46,491 bases of DNA from an uncultured Acidimicrobiaceae bacterium (GCA_903919455.1 CAIXIJ010000082.1:1-46491); one strand, 5' to 3'. Numbered from the stretch's first letter, positions 24,021 to 36,531 are shown. Notes: generated from the letters alone by a model not told the origin. A program made the numbers and translations.

Positions 24021-25210
24021 ACGCCGACGGCGCGCATGAATGCGTCGAGGCGGCTCAACTGCTCCCAGGTGAACTCCGGACGGTTGCGACCGAAGTGACC
24101 GTACGCCGCAGTGGCCTGGTAGATCGGACGCTTGAGGTCGAGATCCCGCACGATGGCGGCCGGGCGCAGGTCGAACACCGACGTGACGGCATCCACGATC
24201 TTGCTGTTCTCCACCTTCTCGGTGCCGAACGTCTCGACCAGCACGCTCACCGGGTGCGCCATGCCGATGGCGTAGGCCACCTGCACCTCGCAGCGAGTGG
24301 CAGCGCCGCTGGCCACCACGTGCTTGGCGACCCAACGAGCCGCGTAGGCGGCCGAACGGTCGACCTTGCTCGGGTCCTTACCGCTGAACGCACCACCGCC
24401 GTGGCGGCCCATACCACCGTAGGTGTCGACGATGATCTTGCGTCCGGTGAGGCCGGTGTCGCCATGCGGGCCGCCGATGACGAACTTGCCGGTGGGGTTC
24501 ACGTGGACGTCGTAGCCGTCGTCGGCGAACTGCTCGGGCACGATCGGCCGAATGACCTGCTCGATGAGGTCGGGGCGGATGACGGTGTCGCGATCGATGC
24601 CGTCCTGGTGCTGGGTGCTGATGAGCACGTGCGACAGGCGAACGGGGCGCCCATCCTCGTAGTCCAGCGTGACCTGGGTCTTGCCGTCGGGTCGCAGGTA
24701 CGGCAGTACGCCAGCCTTGCGAACCTCCGACAGGCGCTCGCTCAGGCGGTGCGCCAGCCAGATTGGCATCGGCATGAGGTCGGGCGTGTCGTCGCATGCG
24801 TACCCGAACATCATGCCCTGGTCGCCTGCACCCTGCAGTTCGAGCTGGTCCTCGGCGTTGCCGACCGAGCGAACTTCCTCGCTCTTGTCCACGCCCTGGG
24901 CGATGTCGGGGCTCTGCTCGTCGATGCTCACGATGACGCCGCAGGTGTTGCCGTCGAAACCGTAGAGAGCGTTGTCGTAGCCGATGCCGTTGATGACCTC
25001 GCGAGCCAACTTCGGAATGTCCACGTAGGCCTCGGTGGTGATCTCGCCGGCCACCACGCACAACCCGGTGGTGAGCAGGGTCTCGCAGGCAACGCGCCCG
25101 TGCGGGTCTTCCCTCAGAATGGCGTCGAGCACGGCGTCGCTCACCTGGTCGGCCATCTTGTCGGGATGGCCTTCGGTGACGCTCTCGGAGGTGAAGGTGT
25201 ACTTGCTCAC
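24017..25210 (-). CDS. metK: S-adenosylmethionine synthetase
   Basis: This enzyme makes SAM from methionine and ATP and so feeds the methyltransferases in this window. It has 397 residues. Signatures are [13 protein letters not shown] at the N-terminus, [12 protein letters not shown] (about 120-131), and [23 protein letters not shown] 25210 is preceded by GAGGAG at about 9 nt. It lies 13 bp after coaBC, which leaves no room for a SAM riboswitch. Confidence 0.98.
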   Translation of the reverse strand: MSKYTFTSESVTEGHPDKMADQVSDAVLDAILREDPHGRVACETLLTTGLCVVAGEITTEAYVDIPKLAREVINGIGYDNALYGFDGNTCGVIVSIDEQSPDIAQGVDKSEEVRSVGNAEDQLELQGAGDQGMMFGYACDDTPDLMPMPIWLAHRLSERLSEVRKAGVLPYLRPDGKTQVTLDYEDGRPVRLSHVLISTQHQDGIDRDTVIRPDLIEQVIRPIVPEQFADDGYDVHVNPTGKFVIGGPHGDTGLTGRKIIVDTYGGMGRHGGGAFSGKDPSKVDRSAAYAARWVAKHVVASGAATRCEVQVAYAIGMAHPVSVLVETFGTEKVENSKIVDAVTSVFDLRPAAIVRDLDLKRPIYQATAAYGHFGRNRPEFTWEQLSRLDAFMRAVGV

Positions 25211-25223
25211 GGCCTGAGGCTCC

Positions 25224-26417
25224 TCATGTGGTGGTGGCACGAATCTCGCACACAGTATCCAGTACTGCCTTCGCGATCGATCTTTTGTCGGTGAGCGCCA
25301 CGGTGGTGGCGCTGCCGTCGGCACGCAGCAGCGTGACGGCGTTGGTGTCGTGTTGGAAGCCAACCCCTGGAGCGCTCACATCGTTCGCCACCATCAGGTC
25401 GAGTTGCTTGCGTTCGAGTTTGCCACGCGCATTCGCCACCAGGTCGCTGGTTTCTGCGGCGAAACCGACCAGCACCTGTCCTGCGGGCTTGGCGGCACCG
25501 AGGCCGGTCAGGATGTCGGGCGTGGGTTCGAGAATGATCTGGGGAACTCCCTGGTCCTTCTTGATCTTGCCGTCTGCTGCCGCCACCGGGCGGAAGTCGG
25601 CCACTGCCGCTGCCATCACCACCACGTCGGCCGTAGGTGCGAGTTCGCCGAGCGACGCTTGCATCTGTGCTGCGGTCTCGACGGCTCGAACCTCCACGCC
25701 GTGAGGCACCGGCAGTTCCACCGTGCTGACGAGGGTGACGCGAGCCCCGCGAGCGGCGGCCTCGGCGGCAATGGCATAGCCCTGCTTGCCGCTGCTGCGG
25801 TTGGCGATGACGCGCACGGCGTCGATGGGTTCGCGGGTACCGCCTGCGGACACGACCACAGTGAGGCCGGCCATGGGGCCAGCACCCAGTACCTCGAGCA
25901 CCTTGGCCACGATCGTCTCGGGGGCAGCCAGTCGACCGTGCCCGAGGTCGCCGCCGGCAAGACGACCGGACTCGGGTTCCACGATATGCACGCCTCGCGA
26001 ACGCAAGGTGGCGATGTTGGCCTGCACCGCCGGGTGCTCCCACATCTCGGTATGCATGGCGGGGCACACCACCACAGGAGCCCGAGTGGCCAGCAGCGTG
26101 TTCGAGAGCAGGTCGGTGCTCAGGCCAGCGGCGTACGCGCCCAGTAGACGCGCCGTGGCAGGAGCGACCAACACCAGGTCGGCGGACTGGCCGAGCCGAG
26201 TGTGCGGAATGGGACTGGCCTCGTTCCAGAGACTGGTCTGCACCGGTTCGCTGGCCAGCGCCGACAGCGTGGTGCGACCGATGAAGTGTTCTGCACCGGC
26301 GGTCATCACCGGTACGACGTGTGCGCCACCGTCCACGAGTCGTCGGCAGACCTCGACGGCCTTGTAGGCCGCGATACCCCCGGTGACCCCGAGCACGATG
26401 CGCTTGCCGGCGAGCAC
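25224..26417 (-). CDS. coaBC: Bifunctional phosphopantothenoylcysteine decarboxylase / phosphopantothenate--cysteine ligase
   Basis: This protein performs two consecutive steps of coenzyme A synthesis. It has 397 residues. CoaC (about 1-185) is a flavoprotein with [18 protein letters not shown], the catalytic His in [12 protein letters not shown] and the [14 protein letters not shown] substrate motif (PAMNxxM in most homologues). CoaB (about 190-397) has [20 protein letters not shown] and [12 protein letters not shown] 26417 follows rpoZ after 10 bp, a common actinobacterial order. Confidence 0.97.
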   Translation of the reverse strand: MLAGKRIVLGVTGGIAAYKAVEVCRRLVDGGAHVVPVMTAGAEHFIGRTTLSALASEPVQTSLWNEASPIPHTRLGQSADLVLVAPATARLLGAYAAGLSTDLLSNTLLATRAPVVVCPAMHTEMWEHPAVQANIATLRSRGVHIVEPESGRLAGGDLGHGRLAAPETIVAKVLEVLGAGPMAGLTVVVSAGGTREPIDAVRVIANRSSGKQGYAIAAEAAARGARVTLVSTVELPVPHGVEVRAVETAAQMQASLGELAPTADVVVMAAAVADFRPVAAADGKIKKDQGVPQIILEPTPDILTGLGAAKPAGQVLVGFAAETSDLVANARGKLERKQLDLMVANDVSAPGVGFQHDTNAVTLLRADGSATTVALTDKRSIAKAVLDTVCEIRATTT

Positions 26418-26427
26418 GACCCGGCGA

Positions 26428-26715
26428 TCAGGCAGTGGTGTCGGCCGCTTCGTCGGCCACTTCGGCCTGCGGCTCGACCCGGAGGATCTTCTTCGCGGCG
26501 ATCTCCTCGAAGCTCTTGCTCAGCGGCTTCTGCGCCAAGGTGGCAACCTGGACCGGCACGATGAAGTCGGTGCCGTCGCGCAGATCGCGCTCGTAGGCGA
26601 CCAGCTGACGGGCACGCTTGGCAGCCAGCGTGACGAGACTGAACTTCGAATCGACGCGATCGAGGAGGTCCTCGATCGGCGGGTTGATCATCGTGTCATA
26701 CGTACGCTTCGACAT
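26428..26715 (-). CDS. rpoZ: RNA polymerase omega subunit
   Basis: The protein has 95 residues. The conserved core is NPPIEDLLDRVDSKFSLVTL (about 11-30) followed by AAKRARQL; a longer Glu/Ala-rich C-terminus is usual in actinobacteria. It helps assemble the beta' subunit. ATG 26715 has a strong AGGAGG 7 nt upstream. It lies between gmk and coaBC. Confidence 0.96.
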   Translation of the reverse strand: MSKRTYDTMINPPIEDLLDRVDSKFSLVTLAAKRARQLVAYERDLRDGTDFIVPVQVATLAQKPLSKSFEEIAAKKILRVEPQAEVADEAADTTA

Positions 26716-26759
26716 GCAGTTGCCTCCTGAAAGCAGCGGTGCAGTCTACCGGAAAAGCG

Positions 26760-27329
26760 TCAATCAGCAGAGCGATGCTGCCGGATGATCTCCATCATCT
26801 CGTCGACCGTGCGTTCGAGGTCGTCATTCACGACCACATGGTTGGCGATCGCCAATCCCACCGGCTCCTCGTCGAGTGCCTTCTGCAGTCGCTGATCCAC
26901 TTTGTCTTCGGGATCGCCTCGGCCACGCAGACGCCGCTGCTGCTCCTCGCGCGACGGGGGCAGCACGAAGATGAGCACCGCCTCCGGGTGCACCGACTTC
27001 ACCTGACGAGCCCCATCAACCTCGATTTCGAGCACGACATCGCGTTGCGAGGTGACATCGGGCCGCGGTGTTCCGTAGTAGTTGCCGAGAAAGCTGGTCC
27101 ACTCCAAGAACCCACCTTCCTCAATGTGGCGCTCGAAGGTGGCATGGTCGGTGAACACGTACGCAGTGTCGCGTTCCCCTGGCCGTTGTTCCCTGGTGGT
27201 CCACGACCGACTCAGCCACAGCCGAGGGTCGCGCTCCACTAGGGCGCTGACGATAGTGCCCTTGCCCACACCACCGGGGCCGGACACAATGAAGATGCGT
27301 GATAACGACACGGCGGGCAAGCCCGTCAC
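26760..27329 (-). CDS. gmk: Guanylate kinase
   Basis: This kinase phosphorylates GMP to GDP. It has 189 residues. The P-loop GPGGVGKG is at 17-24 (GPSGVGK in most homologues). The GMP-binding region has SWTTREQRPGE and FLEWTSFLGNYYGTPR. GTG 27329 lies 4 bp after mihF and gives a normal N-terminus. The mihF-gmk-rpoZ order is typical of actinobacteria. Confidence 0.97.
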   Translation of the reverse strand: MTGLPAVSLSRIFIVSGPGGVGKGTIVSALVERDPRLWLSRSWTTREQRPGERDTAYVFTDHATFERHIEEGGFLEWTSFLGNYYGTPRPDVTSQRDVVLEIEVDGARQVKSVHPEAVLIFVLPPSREEQQRRLRGRGDPEDKVDQRLQKALDEEPVGLAIANHVVVNDDLERTVDEMMEIIRQHRSAD

Positions 27330-27333
27330 GGCC

Positions 27334-27645
27334 TCACTTACCGAGCTGCTCGAGCAACGCTGCCTTCTGCTGCTGGCCGAGGCCTTGCACGCGGCGGTTG
27401 TCGGCGATGCCGACCTCCTCCATGATCTTGGCGGCCTTGACCTTGCCGACGCCCGGAAGCGACTCGAGCAGGGCCTTGACCTTGAGCTTGCCCACGGTGG
27501 AACTCGTGGACGCGAGCGCCTCGTTCAGCGAAACCTGACCATTTTTGAGCTGGTTCTTCAGTTCCGCCCGGGCCGCACGAGCCTCAGCTGCCTTGGCAAG
27601 GGCGTTTGCACGCTGTTCAGGGGTGAGTTGCGGAGGAGTTGCCAT
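27334..27645 (-). CDS. mihF: Integration host factor, actinobacterial type (mIHF)
   Basis: This nucleoid-associated DNA-bending protein is specific to actinobacteria and unrelated to HU/IHF-alpha/beta. It has 103 residues, close to the usual 105. A long N-terminal helix (about 5-45) is followed by a helix-two-turns-helix DNA-binding unit: LLESLPGVGKVKAAKIMEEV and GLGQQQKAALLEQL. ATG 27645 matches the family start (PPQLTPEQR); an in-frame upstream ATG at 27720 would add non-family sequence and overlap pyrD. Confidence 0.96.
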   Translation of the reverse strand: MATPPQLTPEQRANALAKAAEARAARAELKNQLKNGQVSLNEALASTSSTVGKLKVKALLESLPGVGKVKAAKIMEEVGIADNRRVQGLGQQQKAALLEQLGK

Positions 27646-27664
27646 GAAACGACCATACTCCCCT

Positions 27665-28597
27665 TCATCCCACCGATGGTGGCAATCCGCCACGGTGGGC
27701 CATTCCCGAGAGCTGGCCACATGTCACACCCCGCTCGGCGCACCAGGCCAAGAGTTCGGCCTGAATGCGATGCGACGCTCGTGGATCGAGGAACGAGGCG
27801 GTGCCGACCTGCACTGCATTGGCGCCTGCCAGGAGCAGTTCGGCAGCGTCCCACCCCGTGGCGACGCCGCCGACACCGATGATGGGAACCTCAGGAAGTG
27901 CAGCGCGTACGTCGTACACCGTGCGGACGGCGACGGCGTGCATCGGTCGGCCGCTGTAGCCGCCGCCGCCTGCGCCGAGCGCGGGCCTGCCGGTGCGCGG
28001 GTCGAGCACCATGCCCAACAGCGTGTTCACCAGCGTGAGGGCTTCTGCCCCGGCCTCGTGCACCGCGGCCGCAACCTCCACCACCCGATCGGTGTTCGGG
28101 CTGAGCTTCGCCCATCGCGGGCGCCCCACGGCCTCAGTGACCCTCATTACCTCGGCTGATAGTTCGGCGTCGTGCGCAAAGATGCCCCGGCGCCCCTCCA
28201 GGTTCGGACACGACAGGTTCACTTCCACGGCAACCACCGCAGCAGGCGCAGACGCCAGTTGCTCCGCGGCACGTTGGTAGTCCTCCACAGTGCGACCCCA
28301 GATGCTGGCCACCACCCGAGCACCCGTACGAAGGAGGGCCGGCAGTTCCTCGGCGAGCCAGTGCTCCACCCCCGGGCCCTGCAAGCCGACAGCGTTGATC
28401 ATCCCTGGCCCGGCTGGGTGCACCCGCGGCGCAGGATTCCCTGCCCATTCGAAGGAAGCCAACGACTTCACGACCACCGCGCCCAACTCGGACAGGGGGA
28501 AATAGCGGGCGAACTCTGCTGCATGCCCGGCAGTGCCGGATGCAGTCATCACCGGCGCCGGGAAGGACAGCGAGCCGACCTGCACCGACGAGGTCAT
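27665..28597 (-). CDS. pyrD: Dihydroorotate dehydrogenase, class 1B type catalytic subunit
   Basis: This FMN enzyme oxidises dihydroorotate in pyrimidine synthesis. It has 310 residues of TIM-barrel type. The class 1 pattern is clear: MTASGTAGHAAEF near 17-29, NAVGLQGPGVEHWL, NLSCPN with the Cys active-site base, and VNTLLGMVLDP, then PIIGVGGVATGWDAAELLLAGA. Class 1B enzymes use NAD through a PyrK partner; no pyrK is in this window. ATG 28597 fits the family start; an upstream in-frame start at 28645 adds nothing recognisable. pyrF, commonly the next gene, is missing. Confidence 0.93.
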   Translation of the reverse strand: MTSSVQVGSLSFPAPVMTASGTAGHAAEFARYFPLSELGAVVVKSLASFEWAGNPAPRVHPAGPGMINAVGLQGPGVEHWLAEELPALLRTGARVVASIWGRTVEDYQRAAEQLASAPAAVVAVEVNLSCPNLEGRRGIFAHDAELSAEVMRVTEAVGRPRWAKLSPNTDRVVEVAAAVHEAGAEALTLVNTLLGMVLDPRTGRPALGAGGGGYSGRPMHAVAVRTVYDVRAALPEVPIIGVGGVATGWDAAELLLAGANAVQVGTASFLDPRASHRIQAELLAWCAERGVTCGQLSGMAHRGGLPPSVG

Positions 28598-28675
28598 CTG
28601 CAAGCGCCTATCCCGGTGCGTCGCCGGAGACCGAGGAGGGAGCAACCGCAGCGATGCGGAAGCAAATGCCCACCA

Positions 28676-31974
<3,299 letters not shown>

Positions 31975-31975
<1 letters not shown>

Positions 31976-33084
31976 CACACACCTGCCTTTGCGTCCATCA
32001 GGTCGGCAAACATGCCGAACAGGTACCGGCTGTCGTGAGGGCCTGGGCCCGCTTCAGGGTGGTACTGCACGCTGAACGCCGGAGCGCCGAGCACCCGCAT
32101 TCCTTCGTTCGTGAGATCGTTGAGGTTGAGGTGCGTCACCTCGACCTTCCCTTCGAGGCTGGCGGGATCCACACAGAAGTTGTGGTTCTGGCTGGTGATC
32201 TCCACGTGCCCGGTGGCCAGGTGGCGCACCGGATGATTGCCGCCGTGATGACCGAACGGCAGTTTGAACGTTTCGCCGCCGAGCGACCGGCTGAGCAGTT
32301 GGTGGCCGAGACAGATCCCGAACACCGGCACCTGTCCGACGAGGTCGCGAATGGTGTCGACCGCATAACCCACCATGGCCGGATCGCCCGGACCATTGGA
32401 GAGGAACACGCCATCAGGGCGACGGGCCAGCACCTCGGCCGCAGTGGTGGACGCGGGTACCACGTCGACGGTGCCGAGTTCGGCGAGGTGCCGCAGGATG
32501 GTGGTCTTGATGCCGAAGTCGAACGCAACGATGCGACGCGGGCCACTGCCCACCGTGTAGGCCTCCGGTGTGGTGACCTGAGCAACGAGATCAACCCCGT
32601 CGGTGCCGGGTTCGGCCCCTGCCGCCGAACGAAGTTCGGCTTCCGAGGCCACGCCGAATGCTCCGGCCATCGCGCCCGTATCGCGCAGCAAACGAGTGAG
32701 CCGACGTGTGTCGAGGCCGGCTATGCCGCTGATGCCGAAGCGACGCAGCATGGCATCGAGGGAATCCTCGGCTCGCTGATTGCTGTGACGGCGAGCCATC
32801 TCTCGCACGATGACACCGCGGCAGAAGGGCCGGCTGGACTCGAAATCGTGGTCGTTCACCCCGTAGTTCCCGATGTGGGGATAGGTGAACGTGATGATCT
32901 GGCCGGCATAGCTGGGGTCGGTGATGACCTCCTGGTAACCCGACAGCACGGTGTTGAACACCACTTCGCCGCTGGCGATGCCGCCCAAGGGATCCGCCCC
33001 GATGAGCTCCCCCTCGAACACACTTCCATCGGCGAGCACAAGGGCCGCCTCGCGCATGGGCGCATGCGAATGAACGTTGGTCAC
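31975..33084 (-). CDS. carA: Carbamoyl-phosphate synthase small subunit
   Basis: This glutamine amidotransferase subunit passes ammonia to CarB. It has 369 residues. The N-terminal CarA-specific domain has [11 protein letters not shown] and [14 protein letters not shown]-type segments. The class I GATase domain has the nucleophilic Cys in [10 protein letters not shown] and the His-Glu pair in [14 protein letters not shown] 33084 is supported by GGAGA about 7 nt upstream; ATG 33057 is a shorter alternative. It is the first gene of the carA-priA operon. Confidence 0.97.
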
Positions 33085-33097
33085 CAGGGGTCTCCTT

Positions 33098-33122
33098 CCC
33101 GTACGAGCCTCACGGGACTCGT
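33098..33122 (-). promoter_or_regulatory. carA leader with two mutually exclusive hairpins
   Basis: On the minus strand ACGAG (33122-33118) can pair with CTCGT (33107-33103), and CCCGT (33116-33112) can pair with ACGGG (33102-33098). The two 5-bp stems interlock, so only one can form. The second ends directly before the carA Shine-Dalgarno. This could be a pyrimidine- or arginine-responsive translational switch, but both stems are short. Confidence 0.3.
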
Positions 33123-33139
33123 TTCACGGTCGGAACGAC

Positions 33140-33149
33140 AGGATAGCGT
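33140..33149. promoter_or_regulatory. Overlapping divergent -10-like boxes, carA and glycosyltransferase gene
   Basis: The plus strand has TAGCGT at 33144-33149, exactly 7 nt before GTG 33157. The minus strand has TATCCT at 33145-33140, about 55 nt before the carA GTG. The two hexamers share the TA at 33144-33145, so simultaneous firing in both directions should be exclusive. Confidence 0.42.
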
Positions 33150-33156
33150 GCCCGCT

Positions 33157-34614
33157 GTGCTCGTCCGTGTCCTGTTGGCTTCGCAGCACGGTTTCGCTGC
33201 CGTGGACCCCGTGCTCGCCGAGCTCGGCGAAGCGCGCCGGGCGCTCGCCTACAGCGACATCACGCTCGACCATGCGCTGTTGAGCGCCACCGATGGGTTT
33301 GCTCCTGCTCTGCTGCGGGGGTTCCGCGAGGCGCTCGACGACGGAGCTGAGGTGGTGGTCACGCTCGACGCCGATGGCCAGCACGACCCGCGACAGATCC
33401 CCGATCTCGTTCGCCACCACATCGCCCACCGCAGCGGGCTCACCATCGGGTCGAGATGGACACGCGGCGGGTCCTCCCCCGGCACCGGCGCCGCACGCAC
33501 GCTGCTGAGCCGCACGGGCAATGCGACGGTGAAGGCCTTCACCGGCGCTCGAGGGGTGAGCGACAGCACCACCTCGTTTCGGGTGTACAGCCCCGAGGTG
33601 GTCCGACTGCTGCTCGACGAGTCGCTGCCGAGCGAGACCTACGGCTTCTTCAGCGCCATGGTGGCCATCATCCAAGCCCACGGGTTTGCCGTCGACGAGG
33701 TGCCGATCCAGTTCAGGCCTCGCCACGCTGGTGGCGCCCAGATCGAGCAGCACGACCTCCGCGAGTTCGCCGCCAGCCTTCCCGCTGTTCGGCGTCACGT
33801 GCACAGCATCCGGCGCACGATGCGCAGCAATCAGTCCGTGTGGGCACAGCGCAACCCACAACTGCGCGCCCAAGCGGCCACCGGCGAGTCGATGTTCGGT
33901 GCCACCGAGGAGTTGGCGCAACTCTCCGACGCAGATCGTTTCCTCACCTGGATCGCCGACACGTTGGAGCCACACCTCGGCCGACGGGTGCTCGAGGTCG
34001 GTGCGGGTGTTGGCGCCATTGCCACCAAGTTGGCGATGGCTGGGCACGACGTGGTGGCCATCGAACCCGCCGCCAATGTCTTTCCCGACTTGGAACGTCG
34101 CACGCTCGGGTTGTCGGGCTTGCAGGCGCGCCAGGTGACGTCGCAGGCGTTGCTGGACGAAGGAGCCAGTGCCTCGTTCGATTCCGTGGTCTACGTAAGC
34201 GTGCTGGAACACATTCGCGACGACGTCGACGAACTTCGCACGGCGTTCCAGTTGCTGCAACCGGGCGGCACCCTTGCTCTGTTCGTGCCGGCAATGCCAA
34301 GCCTGTACGGCAGTCTCGACTTCAAGTCCGGCCACTACCGGCGATACGACCGTGAGTTGCTGCGCCAGGTGGTCGCCGATGCCGGGTTCGAACAACAGCA
34401 CATCACGTACATGGATCTGGTGGGCGTAGTGCCGTACTTCCTGATGTATCGACTGCTCGACGTGAAGACGCTCGACTCAGGTTCCTCGCGCATTTACGAC
34501 TCGCTGATCGTGCCGATCAGTCGGTTCATCGAGTCGCGTGTCGGAGCGCCAGCTGTTGGCAAGAATCTTGTTGCGGTTGCACGTCGACCGCTGGGCTCGA
34601 ACCAACCCGCTTGA
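33157..34614 (+). CDS. Bifunctional family 2 glycosyltransferase / class I methyltransferase
   Basis: The protein has about 485 residues in two parts. Residues about 45-225 match polyprenol-phosphate-sugar (DPM1-like) GT2 enzymes: the DxD region VTLDADGQHDP at 68-78, LTIGSRW, and SDSTTSFRVYSPEVVRLLL. Residues about 255-485 are a methyltransferase with motif I VLEVGAGVG at 278-286, SVLEHIRDD, and LLQPGGTLALFVP. The GT part lacks the usual first strand (IPxYNE) and the DDGSTD loop, and only about 45 residues precede the first GT-like segment. GTG 33157 lies 7 nt after TAGCGT; GTG 33148 is three codons upstream but inside that box. Its last 89 bp overlap DUF2079. A role in cell-surface glycan synthesis is inferred. 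Confidence 0.85.
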   Translation: MLVRVLLASQHGFAAVDPVLAELGEARRALAYSDITLDHALLSATDGFAPALLRGFREALDDGAEVVVTLDADGQHDPRQIPDLVRHHIAHRSGLTIGSRWTRGGSSPGTGAARTLLSRTGNATVKAFTGARGVSDSTTSFRVYSPEVVRLLLDESLPSETYGFFSAMVAIIQAHGFAVDEVPIQFRPRHAGGAQIEQHDLREFAASLPAVRRHVHSIRRTMRSNQSVWAQRNPQLRAQAATGESMFGATEELAQLSDADRFLTWIADTLEPHLGRRVLEVGAGVGAIATKLAMAGHDVVAIEPAANVFPDLERRTLGLSGLQARQVTSQALLDEGASASFDSVVYVSVLEHIRDDVDELRTAFQLLQPGGTLALFVPAMPSLYGSLDFKSGHYRRYDRELLRQVVADAGFEQQHITYMDLVGVVPYFLMYRLLDVKTLDSGSSRIYDSLIVPISRFIESRVGAPAVGKNLVAVARRPLGSNQPA

Positions 34615-36103
34615 GCACCACCGCGTTGTCGTCTTCGAAGACGGGCTCGAACGGACCGCCTGTGACGCGCATCGCGTCGTAGACCGCCTGATTGTTCGCG
34701 CCGATCTGCGTCTTGTCGAGCACGACGTACTCGACCGTGCGCGGGTCGGGCAGATGAGCACAATCGTCGTTGCCCCACACCGCCGCCGAGAACGGGTTCG
34801 GCCAGTCGTAGACGCGATGGCGGTGCGACAAATGTGGCAGCAACTGGTACGTGGCCGCCACCGACGCGTCCTCCGGCACCACCGCAAGGGCCCGACGCAG
34901 CGATTCGTGCCGAACGTTCGGGTTGCTCCACACCACCGAATCCTTCTCATTCAGCGGAGACGGCGACCAGGCGATGTTACTGACGTAGGCGCAGCCGACC
35001 AGCCACATCGGCAGCAACACCTTGGCCACCTTGAAGCGCCAGAACACGTAGGCGCCCTGGATGGACGCGATGAACAGCGGAGCGATCATCACCGACGTGT
35101 ACTGGTAGCGAATCATGCGCGCGTAGGGACTGAGTCCGATGACGCTGGCCAACAACTGGGGCGCTGCCATCAGCAACGCCAAGGGGTTACCCAGGTACAC
35201 CCAGCCAACCGGCCACGACATCTGCTTGTAGAAGGTGAGCCGATCGTGCTGCACCGCGTCGCTGATCACCCGGTTCGGGTGTCGAATGATGTTCGCCAGG
35301 ATCTCGGGTGTCGTGGAGCCGTAGTTCCCGTAGAAGTACGTGATGTAGAAGGGTTCCTGACCATCGTTGAAGAACGGGATCACCACCTTCGTGGCCAGCA
35401 GGTACCAAACGACGCCCAGCGCCATGGTGCCCACACACATCTTCCGGATACGACGGAAATCCGGGGCTGACCGCATGGTGACAAGCAGCACGATGCCCAA
35501 CATGAACACGGCGAGCGCGACGTCTTCTCGAGTGGACAATGCCAGGAGCACCATCGCGAAGTACCAACCCCACCGCTCGCGAGTGGCGAACCACCACGCG
35601 AAGAGAAACGGCGTGATCACCAATGCCTCAGGGTGAAACATCGCCCAGCTGATCCACTGCAGTGGCGCGTACATCAAGAAAACGAACGCGAAGCAGGCGC
35701 CCATCCACTCGTTACGGAACCGGTCGCGAGCGATCAGGTAGACCGGCGCCGCACCGAGGCCGAGCACGCACGCTTGCGCGACATAGAGAAATGACGGCCC
35801 GGCACCGAGCCAGTAGAAGGGCACGAAGGCCACCCCGATGAGGTTCACATGGTGACCCCAGAAGTTCAAGCCGCGCACGCTCATGAAGTTGCTGCCCCGC
35901 GACAACAGCCATAAGCCCTGGTCGTAGATGCCCATGTCGTAGGACCACGTGCCGAAGTTGCGGTGGTTCTGCACCCCAAGCGACCCGAACACGGTGGCGA
36001 AAACGAAAATGCCGATCAGGGTGAGCCATGCCGCGGCGTGCATGGTGGCGAGCCGCTGCAGGAGCCGCTCGCGCCCGTCGCGAAGTCGCGACGTCGTGCT
36101 CAT
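34526..36103 (-). CDS. DUF2079 polytopic membrane protein
   Basis: The protein has 525 residues with about 10 hydrophobic segments over roughly residues 25-385 and a C-terminal soluble domain (about 390-525). Family features are TWSYDMGIYDQGLWLLSRG near 52-70, HHVNLIGVAFVPFYWLG near 84-100 and HPEALVITPFLFAWWF near 158-173. DUF2079 proteins resemble GT-C type lipid-linked sugar transferases; the Asp in MGIYDQ and the Glu in FHPEAL are in the places expected for such enzymes, but the activity is unproven. ATG 36103 overlaps the nusB stop in ATGA. Its 3' end overlaps the glycosyltransferase fusion, so two envelope-like genes converge here. Confidence 0.88.
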   Translation of the reverse strand: MSTTSRLRDGRERLLQRLATMHAAAWLTLIGIFVFATVFGSLGVQNHRNFGTWSYDMGIYDQGLWLLSRGSNFMSVRGLNFWGHHVNLIGVAFVPFYWLGAGPSFLYVAQACVLGLGAAPVYLIARDRFRNEWMGACFAFVFLMYAPLQWISWAMFHPEALVITPFLFAWWFATRERWGWYFAMVLLALSTREDVALAVFMLGIVLLVTMRSAPDFRRIRKMCVGTMALGVVWYLLATKVVIPFFNDGQEPFYITYFYGNYGSTTPEILANIIRHPNRVISDAVQHDRLTFYKQMSWPVGWVYLGNPLALLMAAPQLLASVIGLSPYARMIRYQYTSVMIAPLFIASIQGAYVFWRFKVAKVLLPMWLVGCAYVSNIAWSPSPLNEKDSVVWSNPNVRHESLRRALAVVPEDASVAATYQLLPHLSHRHRVYDWPNPFSAAVWGNDDCAHLPDPRTVEYVVLDKTQIGANNQAVYDAMRVTGGPFEPVFEDDNAVVLKRVGSSPAVDVQPQQDSCQQLALRHATR

Positions 36104-36528
36104 GCCGCCCGGAGCACCGGGACCAGCGCGGCCAGCACGCCGTTCACGAACCGTCCTGAGTCGTCGGTGCTGAAGCGCTTGGCCAACTCGACCGCCTCAT
36201 CGAGCACCACCGCCACCGGCACCTCACGACGGCCGAGCAACTCGAAGGCTCCGACCCGCAGCACGTTGCGGTCGATGGCTGGCATTCGCTTCAAGGTCCA
36301 TCCCTTGGCGTGAGCAGAGATTGCGGCATCGAGCTCGGCCATGTGTTGCTCGACCCCTTCCACGAGCGCCCTGGTGAGTTCGTCCGGGACGGAGATCTGC
36401 GCCGCGAGCACCTCGCTGGGTGCAATGCCCTTGGTTTCGGCTTCGTACAGCAGGATGAGCGCCCGTTCGCGGGCGTCGCTGCGCTCGTCGTCGGCCGGTC
36501 TCGCGGGGCGGGACTCTCGGCGCGCCAT
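36100..36528 (-). CDS. nusB: Transcription antitermination factor NusB
   Basis: The protein has 142 residues, all-helical. Family segments are RESRPARPADDERSDARERALILLYEAE (two parts, 4-31), LDAAISAHAKGWTLKRMPAIDRNVLRVGAFELL (in parts, about 72-104) and VALDEAVELAKRFSTDDSGRFVNGVL, here with VVLDEAVELAK. It binds boxA of rRNA leaders with S10; a boxA-like site is present before 16S at 1317-1330. It lies 3 bp after efp, a conserved pair. Confidence 0.96.
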   Translation of the reverse strand: MARRESRPARPADDERSDARERALILLYEAETKGIAPSEVLAAQISVPDELTRALVEGVEQHMAELDAAISAHAKGWTLKRMPAIDRNVLRVGAFELLGRREVPVAVVLDEAVELAKRFSTDDSGRFVNGVLAALVPVLRAA

Positions 36529-36531
36529 GGA

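Noticed and set aside
25199-25230. SAM riboswitch before metK
   Set aside because: Only 13 bp separate coaBC and metK, too short for any known SAM-binding RNA.
28598-28675. Separate promoter between carB and pyrD
   Set aside because: The 78-bp gap has no convincing -35/-10 pair; a TAGGCG at a start-like distance does not fit TANNNT.
32035-33147. In-frame upstream extension of the glycosyltransferase fusion
   Set aside because: This part is the antisense of carA and contains no glycosyltransferase motif. The TAGCGT box and GTG at 33157 give a better start.
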